From an uncultured Parabacteroides sp. (GTDB lineage Bacteria > Bacteroidota > Bacteroidia > Bacteroidales > Tannerellaceae), in contig CAJTMR010000022.1 in the NCBI GenBank assembly GCA_910577325.1, forward strand, positions 1 through 56,079: DNA of 56,079 bases. The letters run 5' to 3'. Position 1 is the stretch's first letter; each line of letters begins with the position of its first letter. This document shows, in pieces, positions 35,497 through 44,538 of the stretch. The notes below the pieces were generated by a model that worked only from the letters and a program-made list of their open reading frames with translations, had not been told where the DNA came from and searched no databases. A program made the translations under genes and the position numbers.

Positions 35497-35925
35497 ATGG
35501 ATAATGCAGGAGATTGGCTATATATTGTATTCCTGATAATTGCAGGGATCAGTAGTTTGTTCGGTTCCAAGAACAAGAAAAAACGCCCCAAACAGATATT
35601 GGGGCAACCGGACAGGGAAATCGTCACGAATGAAGAAAATGTACCCGACAAAGGTTTTTGGGAAATTCTGGAAGAAATGAATAATCCGAAACCGGTAAAG
35701 AAACCTGTTGCCACTCCCAAAAGAAAGCATAAAAAACAACAAGTGGCAGAACCCGCACCGTTATTTGCCGCCGAAAAAACGACAAACAGACTGTCTCCTG
35801 CCGGAAACCATCCGGGCGTTCCCCCGGCCGACGAAGAAAGTCCGCTTACGGATCTTGAGTTCGACAATGCCGCCGAACTCAGAAAAGCTGTTATTTACAC
35901 CGAAATACTTAATCGCAAGTATTAA
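35497..35925 (+). CDS. Hypothetical membrane-anchored protein
   Basis: 142 residues: one hydrophobic N-terminal helix (about 7-24, WLYIVFLIIAGISSLFG), then a basic stretch (KNKKKRPK) and a low-complexity, Pro/Lys-rich tail rich in charged residues ending AVIYTEILNRKY. I do not recognise a domain. The own -7 box, the ATG placement and the plausible topology (N-anchor, soluble tail in the cytoplasm by the positive-inside rule) support a real gene. It precedes the CoA-transferase gene by 77 nt, which has its own promoter. Confidence 0.75.
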   Translation: MDNAGDWLYIVFLIIAGISSLFGSKNKKKRPKQILGQPDREIVTNEENVPDKGFWEILEEMNNPKPVKKPVATPKRKHKKQQVAEPAPLFAAEKTTNRLSPAGNHPGVPPADEESPLTDLEFDNAAELRKAVIYTEILNRKY

Positions 35926-35942
35926 TCTATATTCTTTTTTAA

Positions 35943-35950
35943 TACCTTTG
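35943..35950 (+). promoter_or_regulatory. -7 box of the CoA-transferase gene
   Basis: TACCTTTG followed by GC, a near-ideal Bacteroidetes -7 box, 53 nt before the ATG. The -33 region (GTAT) is poor. Confidence 0.6.
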
Positions 35951-36002
35951 CGTTGTACTGTTAACTGAATAAAGAATTACTAATATAACAACAAATAATA
36001 TC

Positions 36003-37499
36003 ATGGCTTTAAAATTTATTACAGCTGAAGAAGCTGCCTCATTCGTACACCACGACGACAATGTGGGCTTTAGCGGATTTACTCCGGCAGGATGTCCTAA
36101 AGTCGTGTCGGGTGCTATTGCAAAAAAAGCAATTGCCGAACATGAAAAAGGAAACCCGTTCCAGATCGGCATGTTTACCGGCGCCTCAACCGGAGACAAA
36201 CTGGATGGCGAACTGGCTCGCGCCAACGCAATCAAATTCCGTACACCTTATCAGTCCAACAAAGACCTGCGTGCACTGCTGAACTCACACGGCGCAGAGT
36301 ATTACGATATGCACTTGTCAGAACTGGCACAAAGCCTGCGTTACGGCTTCCTGGGCAAGATCGACGTGGCCATCGTCGAAGCTGCCGATGTAACGGAAGA
36401 AGGCGAAATCGTTCCGACAAGCGGTGTCGGTATCCTGCCGACCATCTGCCGCATGGCGGACCGTATCATCGTCGAGTTGAACTGCCGCCACCCGAAAGAA
36501 ATCCGCGGAATGCATGATATCTACGAACCGGCTGATCCTCCTTACCGTCGCGAAATACCTATCTACACTCCCTCCGACCGTATCGGCAGCGACTGTGTGA
36601 AAGTCGATCCGGCTAAGATTGTCGGCGTTGTCAAGACCGACGAGCCGAACGAAGGCGGCAAGTTCTCCCCGCTGGATGACGTGACAATGGCCATCGGCCA
36701 GAATGTTGCGAACTTCCTGGTTGGCGAAATCAAAGCCGGACGCCTGCCGAAAGAATTCGTTCCGTTGCAGAGTGGCGTAGGCAATGTTGCCAATGCCGTT
36801 TTGGGTTGCATGGGCGAAAACAAGGACATCCCGGCATTCAACGTGTATACGGAGGTTATCCAAGACGCCGTTATCGCCTTGATGAAACAGGGACGTGTCA
36901 AGTTTGCCAGCGGTTGTTCACTGTCTGTCAGCAACGAAGTGATCCGCGATATCTATGCAAACCTGGATTTCTTCAAAGACAAGATTCTGCTTCGCCCGCA
37001 GGAAATCTCCAACAATCCGGAAGTCGCCCGCCGTCTCGGTCTGGTGGCTATCAACACGGCTTTGGAGGCGGACATATTCGGTAACATCAACTCCACACAC
37101 GTATCCGGAACGAGAATGATGAACGGTATCGGTGGTTCGGGCGATTTCACCCGTTCGGCCATGCTCTCTATCTTCACGACCCCGTCGACGGCGAAGGAAG
37201 GCAAGATCAGCGCATTCGTACCGATGGTTTCTCACTTGGATCACAGCGAACACTCCGTCAAAGTCATTATCACGGAATATGGCGTTGCCGACTTGCGCGG
37301 CAAATCCCCGATCCAGCGTGCACGTTGCATCATCGACAACTGCGTTCACCCGGATTACAAACCGTTATTGGAAGAGTATCTGGCAATGGGTATCAAGGGA
37401 CACACGCCCCAGAACCTGAAATGTTGCTTCGCTTTCCACGAAGAACTGGCAACCAGCGGTGACATGCATAATGTAGACTGGAGCAAATACAACAAATAA
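36003..37499 (+). CDS. Acetyl-CoA hydrolase/transferase family protein (probable succinyl-CoA:acetate CoA-transferase)
   Basis: A 498-residue class I CoA-transferase of the Ach1/Cat1/AarC group, which moves CoA between acetate and succinate or propionate. The expected nucleophile is E284 in NVYTEVIQD, preceded by the GVGNVANAVL glycine-rich motif. Length and organisation match AarC-type enzymes. In succinate/propionate- and acetate-forming gut Bacteroidales a CoA-transferase of this kind is a core fermentation enzyme. Even codon use with many GGC/CTG codons suggests high expression. It ends at a strong bidirectional terminator. Confidence 0.93.
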   Translation: MALKFITAEEAASFVHHDDNVGFSGFTPAGCPKVVSGAIAKKAIAEHEKGNPFQIGMFTGASTGDKLDGELARANAIKFRTPYQSNKDLRALLNSHGAEYYDMHLSELAQSLRYGFLGKIDVAIVEAADVTEEGEIVPTSGVGILPTICRMADRIIVELNCRHPKEIRGMHDIYEPADPPYRREIPIYTPSDRIGSDCVKVDPAKIVGVVKTDEPNEGGKFSPLDDVTMAIGQNVANFLVGEIKAGRLPKEFVPLQSGVGNVANAVLGCMGENKDIPAFNVYTEVIQDAVIALMKQGRVKFASGCSLSVSNEVIRDIYANLDFFKDKILLRPQEISNNPEVARRLGLVAINTALEADIFGNINSTHVSGTRMMNGIGGSGDFTRSAMLSIFTTPSTAKEGKISAFVPMVSHLDHSEHSVKVIITEYGVADLRGKSPIQRARCIIDNCVHPDYKPLLEEYLAMGIKGHTPQNLKCCFAFHEELATSGDMHNVDWSKYNK

Positions 37500-37520
37500 C
37501 AACGGGCTTTGCCTTACACA

Positions 37521-37561
37521 AAAAAGCCTCCTTGTCCGTCTTTGGAACAAGGAGGCTTTTT
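37521..37561. terminator. Bidirectional terminator between the CoA-transferase gene and kduD
   Basis: A perfect 15-bp stem: AAAAAGCCTCCTTGT (37521-37535) with ACAAGGAGGCTTTTT (37547-37561), 11-nt loop. Poly-A on one side and poly-T on the other let it stop the plus-strand CoA-transferase transcript and the minus-strand kduD transcript. Confidence 0.92.
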
Positions 37562-37631
37562 GCCAACAGATACCTCTTCAGAAGTTCCGCCTCAGGCATA
37601 AAGAGACAACACAGCCCTTAGCACGACATTA

Positions 37632-38423
37632 TCAAGGCTGTTTACCGATATAAGCCAGAATACCGCCATCGACATACAGAACGTGACCGTTTACGAAGTT
37701 GGAAGCGTCGGAGGCCAGGAACACAGCAGGTCCCATCAGGTCTTCGGGAGTTCCCCAACGGGCAGCCGGAGTCTTGGCTACAATAAAAGCATCGAACGGA
37801 TGCCGTGAACCGTCAGCCTGTCTTTCACGCAAAGGGGCCGTCTGCGGGGTCGCGATATAGCCCGGACCGATCCCGTTACACTGGATGTTGTATTCGCCAT
37901 ATTCGGAAGCGATGTTACGGGTCAGCATCTTCAAGCCGCCTTTGGCAGCAGCATAAGCCGAAACCGTCTCGCGACCGAGTTCGCTCATCATTGAGCAGAT
38001 ATTGATAATCTTGCCATGTCCTTTCTTGATCATGGAAGGAATAACAGCTTTGGAGACGATAAAAGGAGCCGTCAGGTCAATATCCACTACCTGACGAAAA
38101 TCTTCCACGCTCATCTTATCCATAGGAATACGCTTGATTATACCGGCATTATTCACTAAAATATCGATGACGCCAAGTTGTTCCTCGATGTCGGCCACCA
38201 TGGCCCTTACCTCATCTTCCTTGGTCACATCACACAAATATCCTCTTGCCTCGATTCCCAGTGCGGCATAATCAGCCAAAGCCTTATCCAAGTGTTCTTT
38301 TCCGCGGCAATTAAAAGCGATCTTAGCCCCGGCTTGCGCCAAAGCCTGCGCCATCGCAAATCCGATCCCATAAGCCGCACCTGTAACAAGTGCGACCTTG
38401 CCTTCCAATGAAAAATTTACCAT
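37632..38423 (-). CDS. kduD: KduD/gluconate 5-dehydrogenase-like short-chain dehydrogenase
   Basis: A 263-residue classical SDR. NAD-binding TGAAYGIG is at 14-21, NNAG at 91-94, and the catalytic residues are S144, Y157 and K161 (YAAAK). Close to KduD (2-dehydro-3-deoxy-D-gluconate 5-dehydrogenase) and to proteins labelled gluconate 5-dehydrogenase; its position 46 nt after kduI favours KduD. It would reduce the KduI product to 2-keto-3-deoxygluconate in the cytoplasm, feeding pectin- or glycosaminoglycan-derived uronates into central metabolism. Confidence 0.88.
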   Translation of the reverse strand: MVNFSLEGKVALVTGAAYGIGFAMAQALAQAGAKIAFNCRGKEHLDKALADYAALGIEARGYLCDVTKEDEVRAMVADIEEQLGVIDILVNNAGIIKRIPMDKMSVEDFRQVVDIDLTAPFIVSKAVIPSMIKKGHGKIINICSMMSELGRETVSAYAAAKGGLKMLTRNIASEYGEYNIQCNGIGPGYIATPQTAPLRERQADGSRHPFDAFIVAKTPAARWGTPEDLMGPAVFLASDASNFVNGHVLYVDGGILAYIGKQP

Positions 38424-38469
38424 AATCCAATATACTATTTAAACCTTTATTCGTTACCAGCCGACATAT

Positions 38470-39312
38470 TTATTTCAAATCGGTGATCAAAGAGAAATCC
38501 TGATCCCCGTAATCCAGGTTTTCACCACCCATTCCCCAAATAAATGTATAGTTGTGAGTAGCAGCAGCACTATGGATAGACCATTCGGGAGACAAAACGG
38601 CTTGATCGCCCTTCATCCAGATATGACGGGTTTCATCTACTTCGCCCATGAAATGACAGATAGCCTGATCTTCAGGAATATCAAAATAGAAATAAGCTTC
38701 CATACGACGGCTGTGCACATGTGCCGGCATCGTGTTCCAGACACTACCCGGTTTCAGTTCCGTCATACCCATCTGCAACTGGCAGGTAGGAAGGACCTGA
38801 TTGACGATCATCTTGTTGATGTTGCGGTCGTTTGACATTTCCAAAGAACCCATAGCGGCAACAACAGCGTCAGCCTTCGTTACTTTCTTATCCGGATAGT
38901 TACAATGTGCAGTCGTAGAATTAAAATAGAATTTAGCCGGATTCTCGGCATCCTTGCTTTCAAATGTCACTTCACGGTCGCCGGAACCCAAATAAAGAGC
39001 TTCCTTAAAATCAAGTTCAAAGACAGCATCCCCAACTTTTACGACACCCGCTCCGCCTACGTTGAAGATTCCTATCTCGCGACGAGTCAAGAAGAAAGGA
39101 GCTTTCAACGGATCAATAGCTTCCAGAACCAGCATCTCACCGGCAGGCATAGCACCACCGACGATCATACGGTCGTACATCGAATAGACCATATTCACCT
39201 CGTTCGGAGTAAACACTTTCTCAATCAAGAAATCACGACGGATACGTTTCGTATCATATAGCTTCGCATCTTCCGGATGCGAAGCATAACGCAATTCATA
39301 ATTTGTTTTCAT
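38470..39312 (-). CDS. kduI: 5-keto-4-deoxyuronate isomerase KduI
   Basis: Isomerises 5-keto-4-deoxyuronate, the product of unsaturated uronides, to 2,5-diketo-3-deoxygluconate. The 280-residue cupin has the zinc ligands of KduI at H198, H200, E205 and H247 (PAHVHSRRMEAYFYF and WSIHSAAATH), a constant offset of two from the E. coli enzyme. The start MKTNYELRYASHPEDAKLYDTKRIR is family-typical. It lies downstream of the DUF2264 gene across an AATT-repeat gap and upstream of kduD. Confidence 0.96.
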   Translation of the reverse strand: MKTNYELRYASHPEDAKLYDTKRIRRDFLIEKVFTPNEVNMVYSMYDRMIVGGAMPAGEMLVLEAIDPLKAPFFLTRREIGIFNVGGAGVVKVGDAVFELDFKEALYLGSGDREVTFESKDAENPAKFYFNSTTAHCNYPDKKVTKADAVVAAMGSLEMSNDRNINKMIVNQVLPTCQLQMGMTELKPGSVWNTMPAHVHSRRMEAYFYFDIPEDQAICHFMGEVDETRHIWMKGDQAVLSPEWSIHSAAATHNYTFIWGMGGENLDYGDQDFSLITDLK

Positions 39313-39330
39313 ATTCTTACAGTTGTATCA

Positions 39331-39362
39331 TTTTTCAATTTTCAATTCTCAATTTTTCAATT
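39331..39362. repeat. AATTTTC repeat array between the DUF2264 gene and kduI
   Basis: About four units of (T)CAATT(T/C)T in tandem, beginning within the stop codon of the DUF2264 gene. Same type as at 24978-25010 and 48254-48308. Confidence 0.75.
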
Positions 39363-40578
39363 ACCTAATCGCATGGTCTGCCTGTACCTTCTCCCCGTTC
39401 CAAGCCTTCACATTCGTCCATTCGGTATAAGGAGAGAACCAAAACTCATCCGTTTCCGGCAATCCCAGAGGCACAAAGCCAAAAGCACAAAGATAGACAC
39501 TTCCCGTATTTATATACGATTCGGAGATCTCAATTTGTTCACCTGTAAAGCCAACACGCAACCAACCGTTTTCGTCGAAATTAGCCGGAGACTTCAACTG
39601 GCGACGGATGACGGATGTCAAAGCACAACGCACCTGAGCAGGTTTCACCCGTTCGGGCAGAATATGCATCAAAGCCGCCTGCCCTAACGCATGGAAAGCA
39701 CCGAAACGGTAGCAGATGGAACGACCGACAACCGGAAAAGTTCCTTCGGGAGAAATAAAACGTTCCAGTATCTCGGCATAACGAGCATGGCGTTTCAACT
39801 GTGTATCCAAGAAATCAACTCCTTCGATATCATGTTTCTTCATCACGACCAACACGTCCGTCAACATCGGATGAATCACGAAGCTATTATAATAGTCCAT
39901 GTGGAAGTCTACTCCGTCCCCATACATGGCATCACCTTTATACCATTCGTCACGGAACTTTTTCACCCCATACAGCATCCGCTCCATGTCACATTCTCCT
40001 GTTAACTCCAACAAAGCGGCTTCGACGGTCGAAGCGAAAAGCAACCAGTTACTTTCGAAAGGCTTGATGTTACGGCTCCGCTTCAACTCGGTTATCATCC
40101 ATTCTTTTGCCTGCGAATCAAGATTTCCCCAAAGCTGTTTCGGGGCACGCAATAATCCCTGGGCCAAAAAAGCGGCATCCACCAAAGGCTGCGACGGTTC
40201 ACCAAAAACCAGATAGTCGGGAGCTTGCGGGTTAACAGCATTCTTTAAACCTCTTACCGTCAGGTTGATATATTTTTGGCGAAGCTTGCCTTCCGGCGTC
40301 TCGTCCGGTCCGAGTTCCAGCCAAGGGGCGATGCCGCAGACCAAACGACCTACCGCCTCCAAATGCGAGAAGCGATGACGGTTACCCAACGATTCGTAAG
40401 GCATATTCTTCTTCAGCGTATTATTACTCAGATTGACAAGGACGGGATCGGCAATGCGTGTCAGGTTTTCCACCCAAAACGCACGATCCTCTTTACCGGT
40501 TGCCCGCCGGGCGTTGCCTGCAAAAGGCAAACAGATCGTACATAGAATCAGTACAGCGATTTTCAATGAATTTCTCAT
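39361..40578 (-). CDS. DUF2264-domain exported protein (possible uronic-acid glycosidase)
   Basis: 405 residues with a Sec signal peptide (MRNSLKIAVLILCTICLPFAGNA, cut near 23). The rest is an alpha/alpha-barrel-like DUF2264 protein: RHRFSHLEAVGRLVCGIAPWLELG near 65-90, FESNWLLFASTVEAALL, and YGDGVDFHMDYYNSFVIHPML with candidate acidic residues. To my recollection some DUF2264 relatives are classed as GH154 beta-glucuronidases; that class assignment should be checked. Adjacent kduI and kduD agree with release of uronic acid. No lyase gene is nearby. Confidence 0.85.
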   Translation of the reverse strand: MRNSLKIAVLILCTICLPFAGNARRATGKEDRAFWVENLTRIADPVLVNLSNNTLKKNMPYESLGNRHRFSHLEAVGRLVCGIAPWLELGPDETPEGKLRQKYINLTVRGLKNAVNPQAPDYLVFGEPSQPLVDAAFLAQGLLRAPKQLWGNLDSQAKEWMITELKRSRNIKPFESNWLLFASTVEAALLELTGECDMERMLYGVKKFRDEWYKGDAMYGDGVDFHMDYYNSFVIHPMLTDVLVVMKKHDIEGVDFLDTQLKRHARYAEILERFISPEGTFPVVGRSICYRFGAFHALGQAALMHILPERVKPAQVRCALTSVIRRQLKSPANFDENGWLRVGFTGEQIEISESYINTGSVYLCAFGFVPLGLPETDEFWFSPYTEWTNVKAWNGEKVQADHAIR

Positions 40579-40587
40579 GGTTTATAT

Positions 40588-40595
40588 CAAAATTA
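40588..40595 (-). promoter_or_regulatory. -7-like box before the DUF2264 gene
   Basis: Minus-strand TAATTTTG ends 10 nt before the ATG, which would leave almost no leader. It may be functional with a downstream start or simply chance in AT-rich DNA. Confidence 0.3.
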
Positions 40596-40788
40596 TTTTC
40601 AGCCTCATTAATGTTTCTACATCTCAAAAACATCTGCAAAACCACATAACAACAGTCTGGCTTATTCCTTTATCTCTCTGCCATTATTCTAATCAGCATC
40701 GGCGACCATTGCATCAATATTGCAGAAGAACATCTCCTATCCGGATACAAAGGTAATGAAGCACATGGGAAAAAACAAAGAGAAATAG

Positions 40789-40796
40789 TAACTTTG
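40789..40796 (+). promoter_or_regulatory. -7 box of the porin-like gene
   Basis: TAACTTTG followed by GC matches TAnnTTTG, 32 nt before the ATG at 40828. No clear -33 box. Confidence 0.55.
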
Positions 40797-40827
40797 CAGC
40801 CAGAATCAAACATAATCATAATCGACA

Positions 40828-42030
40828 ATGAAACGACTAACGGCATTTTGGCTGTCGGCCTTCTTTTTATGTACTCTTTCCGTACAAGCACAATCATTTA
40901 TCCCCGAACGGGATTCCTCCGATATTTCCTTATTTGAATATGCGACAAAGATTCCCAAACGCACGAACGCATTCAATCTGGACCTGGAGATGCACGCTTC
41001 TTTCAACACATTCTTTACCGGAAAGAAACTGGACGAGACCGCTTTCCGCTTCAACCATATCAAAATCGAAGCGACCGGGGAAGTCAGCGACCGTCTTTTC
41101 TACTGGTATCGCCAAAACCTCAACCAAGGGAACGAAGGCATGGAACTGGAGAACCTGCCGGAATCGATCGAATATGCTTTGGTCGGTTACCGCCTCAGCG
41201 ATAAGTTCACCGTCACCTTAGGAAAGCAGGATGCTGCCTGGGGTGGGTTCGAATATGATCTCGATCCGTATGCGATATATGAATATAGCGATATGAATGA
41301 ATACATGGATTGCTATTTCACAGGTCTCACCCTCGGTTACCAACCGGTTGCTTCACAGGAACTTCGCATACAGGTCACGGACAACCGCATCGGGAGTATG
41401 GAAGACGCTTATGGCACGCTTCCGGCCGGAATCGAAAAGCCCCGCGCCCCGCTATTCTATACATTCAACTGGAACAGCAGCTATCTGGACGAAGTATTGA
41501 ACCTCCGCTATTCGGCCACCGCCGGCGAACAGGCGAAAGGGAAATGGATGTATATGGCATGGGCCGGGCACAACGTTTGCACAGGGCCGTTCGACGGTTA
41601 TCTGGATGTGATGTACACACGCGGTCCGCTCGATCCGTTAGGTATCCTGACGGAACTCGTTCCCTCGTCCGGAGATAATGAGGAAGAACCTGTCTGCCTG
41701 CGTAATGTCCAGTATTTTTCACTCGTTGCCGAAATGAATTACCGGTTCCATCCGAAATGGAATGCTTTCGCCAAAGGAATGTACGAAACCGGCTCAATCT
41801 ATAAAACCAGAGAGGAAGAGGGAGAACTCCCTAAAGGCAAATACCGTACGGCATGGGGCTATCAAGCCGGTATCGAATTCTATCCGATGGCGGATGAAAA
41901 CCTGCATATCTTCCTGACCGGAACAGCCCGCTCCTACCACCTGACGGAAAAAGCACAAGCGCTGGGTGCTTCGATCGAAAACACACAGCGCTTATCGGTG
42001 GGGTTTATATATAAATTACCGTTATATTGA
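40828..42030 (+). CDS. Porin-like outer-membrane beta-barrel protein
   Basis: 400 residues: signal peptide (MKRLTAFWLSAFFLCTLSVQAQ, cut near 22) and then regular alternating beta strands with aromatic girdles, ending in RLSVGFIYKLPLY, a typical last barrel strand. Phrases such as LDLEMHASFNTFF, RFNHIKIEATGEVSDRLFYWYRQ and LGKQDAAWGGFEYD resemble phosphate-selective porin O/P (Porin_O_P) relatives of Bacteroidetes. Substrate unknown. It is divergent from the DUF2264 gene and convergent with the fucosidase gene, so no operon partner is implied. Confidence 0.8.
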   Translation: MKRLTAFWLSAFFLCTLSVQAQSFIPERDSSDISLFEYATKIPKRTNAFNLDLEMHASFNTFFTGKKLDETAFRFNHIKIEATGEVSDRLFYWYRQNLNQGNEGMELENLPESIEYALVGYRLSDKFTVTLGKQDAAWGGFEYDLDPYAIYEYSDMNEYMDCYFTGLTLGYQPVASQELRIQVTDNRIGSMEDAYGTLPAGIEKPRAPLFYTFNWNSSYLDEVLNLRYSATAGEQAKGKWMYMAWAGHNVCTGPFDGYLDVMYTRGPLDPLGILTELVPSSGDNEEEPVCLRNVQYFSLVAEMNYRFHPKWNAFAKGMYETGSIYKTREEEGELPKGKYRTAWGYQAGIEFYPMADENLHIFLTGTARSYHLTEKAQALGASIENTQRLSVGFIYKLPLY

Positions 42031-44460
42031 TTAAAATTTCAGTACCAACTGATCCCCTGCCTGCAACTCCACGACCAACATGCCGTCAACAACCGGGAGA
42101 GATACAGCTTTTTGGTTAACCTTGATGCTCATATTAGCAGAATCAACGGGGAGTTTGATACGGAACGAATCGGAAACCAGGGCTTTCAAACCGGCTTCGG
42201 TCAACCGGCCTTCTTTCCATTTTGCAGACACTTCGCCGCCGCCACGCACTTTCAGACCTTTAAAGCTACCGTTTTTCCAGGCGGAAGGAAGAGCCGGAAG
42301 CAATTCGATTTGTCCGGCCTGGCTCTGTAGCAACATCTCGGCAATACCGGCACAACCACCGAAATTACCGTCGATCTGGAAAGGAGGATGCGCACAGAAC
42401 AGGTTCGGATAGGTCCCGCCGCCGTTCGTCATATTCGTTTTGCGGTCCACACACGGACGGAGCAGGTCGACAAGCAACTTGTAAGCATGGTCTCCGTCAT
42501 GCAGGCGCGCCCAGAAATTCATCTTCCATCCCATCGACCAGCCTGTGCTCTTATCGCCACGGGCCACAAGTGATTTGCGGGCAGCCTCGGCAAGTTCAGG
42601 CGTATGCTCCATCGAGATTTCGTTACCCGGATAGAGGCCATAGAGATGGGAGACATGGCGATGATGGGGCTCAACCTCCTCATAGGGTTCGAGCCATTCC
42701 ATGATACGCCCGTCCTTACCGATCGTCGTCGGCATCAGGCGGGCACGTTTAGCAGCCAGCTCACCGGCGAAAGCAGAATCGAGTCCTAAAATATGGGCAA
42801 CCTCGATCGTATTGGTGAACAGTTCGCGTACGATCTGGTTGTCCATTGTCGAACCGGCACAGATATGGGCGGTTTTGCCATTCGGCAATTTATACCCGTT
42901 TTCAGGCGAAGTAGTTGGAGCAGTCACCAGGTATTTATTGCGGGGATCTTCCACCAGCATATCCACAAAGAACAGGGAAGCCCCTTTCAAAACCGGGTAA
43001 ACGTCTTTCAGATATTCCTTATCCAGCGTATACAGATAGTGCATGTACAAATGCTCGCAAAGCCAGGCGGCAGACGTATTGGTCGCTCCCCAAGAAGGAT
43101 GTTCGCCCGGTGCGGTAAACTCCCAGACATTTCCCAGGATATGCGTCACCCAGCCGCGGGCGTTATAATAAGCCTTGGCCGTCCGTTCGCCACTGGCCAC
43201 CTGCTGTTTCGTCCATTCCACCAACGGAAGGTGCAGTTCGGAAAGGTTCGCTACCTCGGCCGGCCAGTGATTCATTTGCAGATTGATATTCAAATGGTAA
43301 TCTCCGTTCCAAGGAGTATTGATCGTATTACACCATAGCCCTTGCAGATTGGGAGGCAGCAAGCCGACACGCGTAGATGAAATCAGCAGATAACGTCCGA
43401 ACTGAAAATAGAGCTCCCCCAGCGAAGGATCGTCCGGATTTTCGTTGAAAGCAGCCAAGCGTTCGTCCATCGGCAGGTCTTCCCGGGAAGAATGCCCCAA
43501 GTCCAGCTCTACGCGGTCGAAAAGGGAACGGTAGGCCGCAACATGCGCTTTCTTCATAGAGGCATACTCTTTCTTCTCCGCATTATCCAACAGAGAAGTA
43601 ATCTTGCCGTCCAGGTCTTTATCGAAATAGTCGGTTGCCATGCTGACCAACAAGATCGCTTCGGAAGCATTCCGTACGGAAACAGTAGAATCACCGGGAG
43701 TAATAGTTCCTCCCTTCGGCAAGACAACACGTACACGGGATGCATAACGCAAGCCTTTCATTTCGAGCGTATCGACACCGTCAGGCAGTTGCCCCTGCAT
43801 CAGCAGGTCATCACCATCGACCGTCACCTTATAATGTTCAGGGCGGTTCATGCCGAAAGAGAAGTTCAACGCTCTATCCGCATCGGCTGTCAGATGGATC
43901 ACCCCCAAGTCATCGGCAAATGAAGTAAAGACCTCACGGCCATACGCCACTTTGCCCCTTTTAAAGGAAGCTGTCGCAATCGCATTATCGAGATCCAGTT
44001 CACGCCTATATCCGGAAATGGTATCGGCACTTCCCTGATAATCATAATTCAGGACCAGGTTACCCAGCAGTTGGTAACTGCCATACGGGACATTCGCCCC
44101 TTGCCCCTGTCCGCTTCCCTCGCCTTTGCAGACAAACGTATTATACATCAGTTCCTGAGCCTCATCGTTACGCCCTTCAAAAAGGAGTTTACGGATAGTA
44201 CCCAACGAATAATATGCCTCAGGATTATCCGTATCTTGCTTACTTCCCGACCACATGGATATTTCATTCAACACGATCTTTTCCGTATCGACACCTCCAT
44301 CCGGCATCAACCCCAGACGCCCGTTACCCAATGGGAACGATTCTTCCCAAATCCTTGCCGGAGTATCGAAGTGATAAGACAACAGCTTCCCCGTTTTCAT
44401 ATCCGACATGTTGCATCCTGCAAGGATCAGTAAGATGAATGATAGACATTTTAATTTCAT
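42031..44460 (-). CDS. GH95 glycoside hydrolase lipoprotein (putative alpha-L-fucosidase)
   Basis: 809 residues, lipoprotein signal (LLILAG-C16). Hallmarks of GH95: RIWEESFPLGNGRLGLM in the N-terminal beta-sandwich, PPNLQGLWCNTINTPWNGDYHLNINLQMNHWP at the catalytic (alpha/alpha)6 barrel with the Asn pair NIN, the RHVSHLYGLYPG segment, STGWSMGWKMNFWARLHDG, and FQIDGNFGGCAGIAEMLLQS containing the expected general-base Asp. The family mostly removes alpha-1,2-fucose (or L-galactose) from host or plant glycans. The stop codon abuts that of the convergent porin-like gene. The upstream exporter gene is 78 nt away. Confidence 0.95.
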   Translation of the reverse strand: MKLKCLSFILLILAGCNMSDMKTGKLLSYHFDTPARIWEESFPLGNGRLGLMPDGGVDTEKIVLNEISMWSGSKQDTDNPEAYYSLGTIRKLLFEGRNDEAQELMYNTFVCKGEGSGQGQGANVPYGSYQLLGNLVLNYDYQGSADTISGYRRELDLDNAIATASFKRGKVAYGREVFTSFADDLGVIHLTADADRALNFSFGMNRPEHYKVTVDGDDLLMQGQLPDGVDTLEMKGLRYASRVRVVLPKGGTITPGDSTVSVRNASEAILLVSMATDYFDKDLDGKITSLLDNAEKKEYASMKKAHVAAYRSLFDRVELDLGHSSREDLPMDERLAAFNENPDDPSLGELYFQFGRYLLISSTRVGLLPPNLQGLWCNTINTPWNGDYHLNINLQMNHWPAEVANLSELHLPLVEWTKQQVASGERTAKAYYNARGWVTHILGNVWEFTAPGEHPSWGATNTSAAWLCEHLYMHYLYTLDKEYLKDVYPVLKGASLFFVDMLVEDPRNKYLVTAPTTSPENGYKLPNGKTAHICAGSTMDNQIVRELFTNTIEVAHILGLDSAFAGELAAKRARLMPTTIGKDGRIMEWLEPYEEVEPHHRHVSHLYGLYPGNEISMEHTPELAEAARKSLVARGDKSTGWSMGWKMNFWARLHDGDHAYKLLVDLLRPCVDRKTNMTNGGGTYPNLFCAHPPFQIDGNFGGCAGIAEMLLQSQAGQIELLPALPSAWKNGSFKGLKVRGGGEVSAKWKEGRLTEAGLKALVSDSFRIKLPVDSANMSIKVNQKAVSLPVVDGMLVVELQAGDQLVLKF

Positions 44461-44538
44461 AGCATTAAAATATTTAATTATTAATTCATTCTTTTTTCAT
44501 TACTTATCTGTTATTTTTGGATCAAGCCAAAAGTAACG

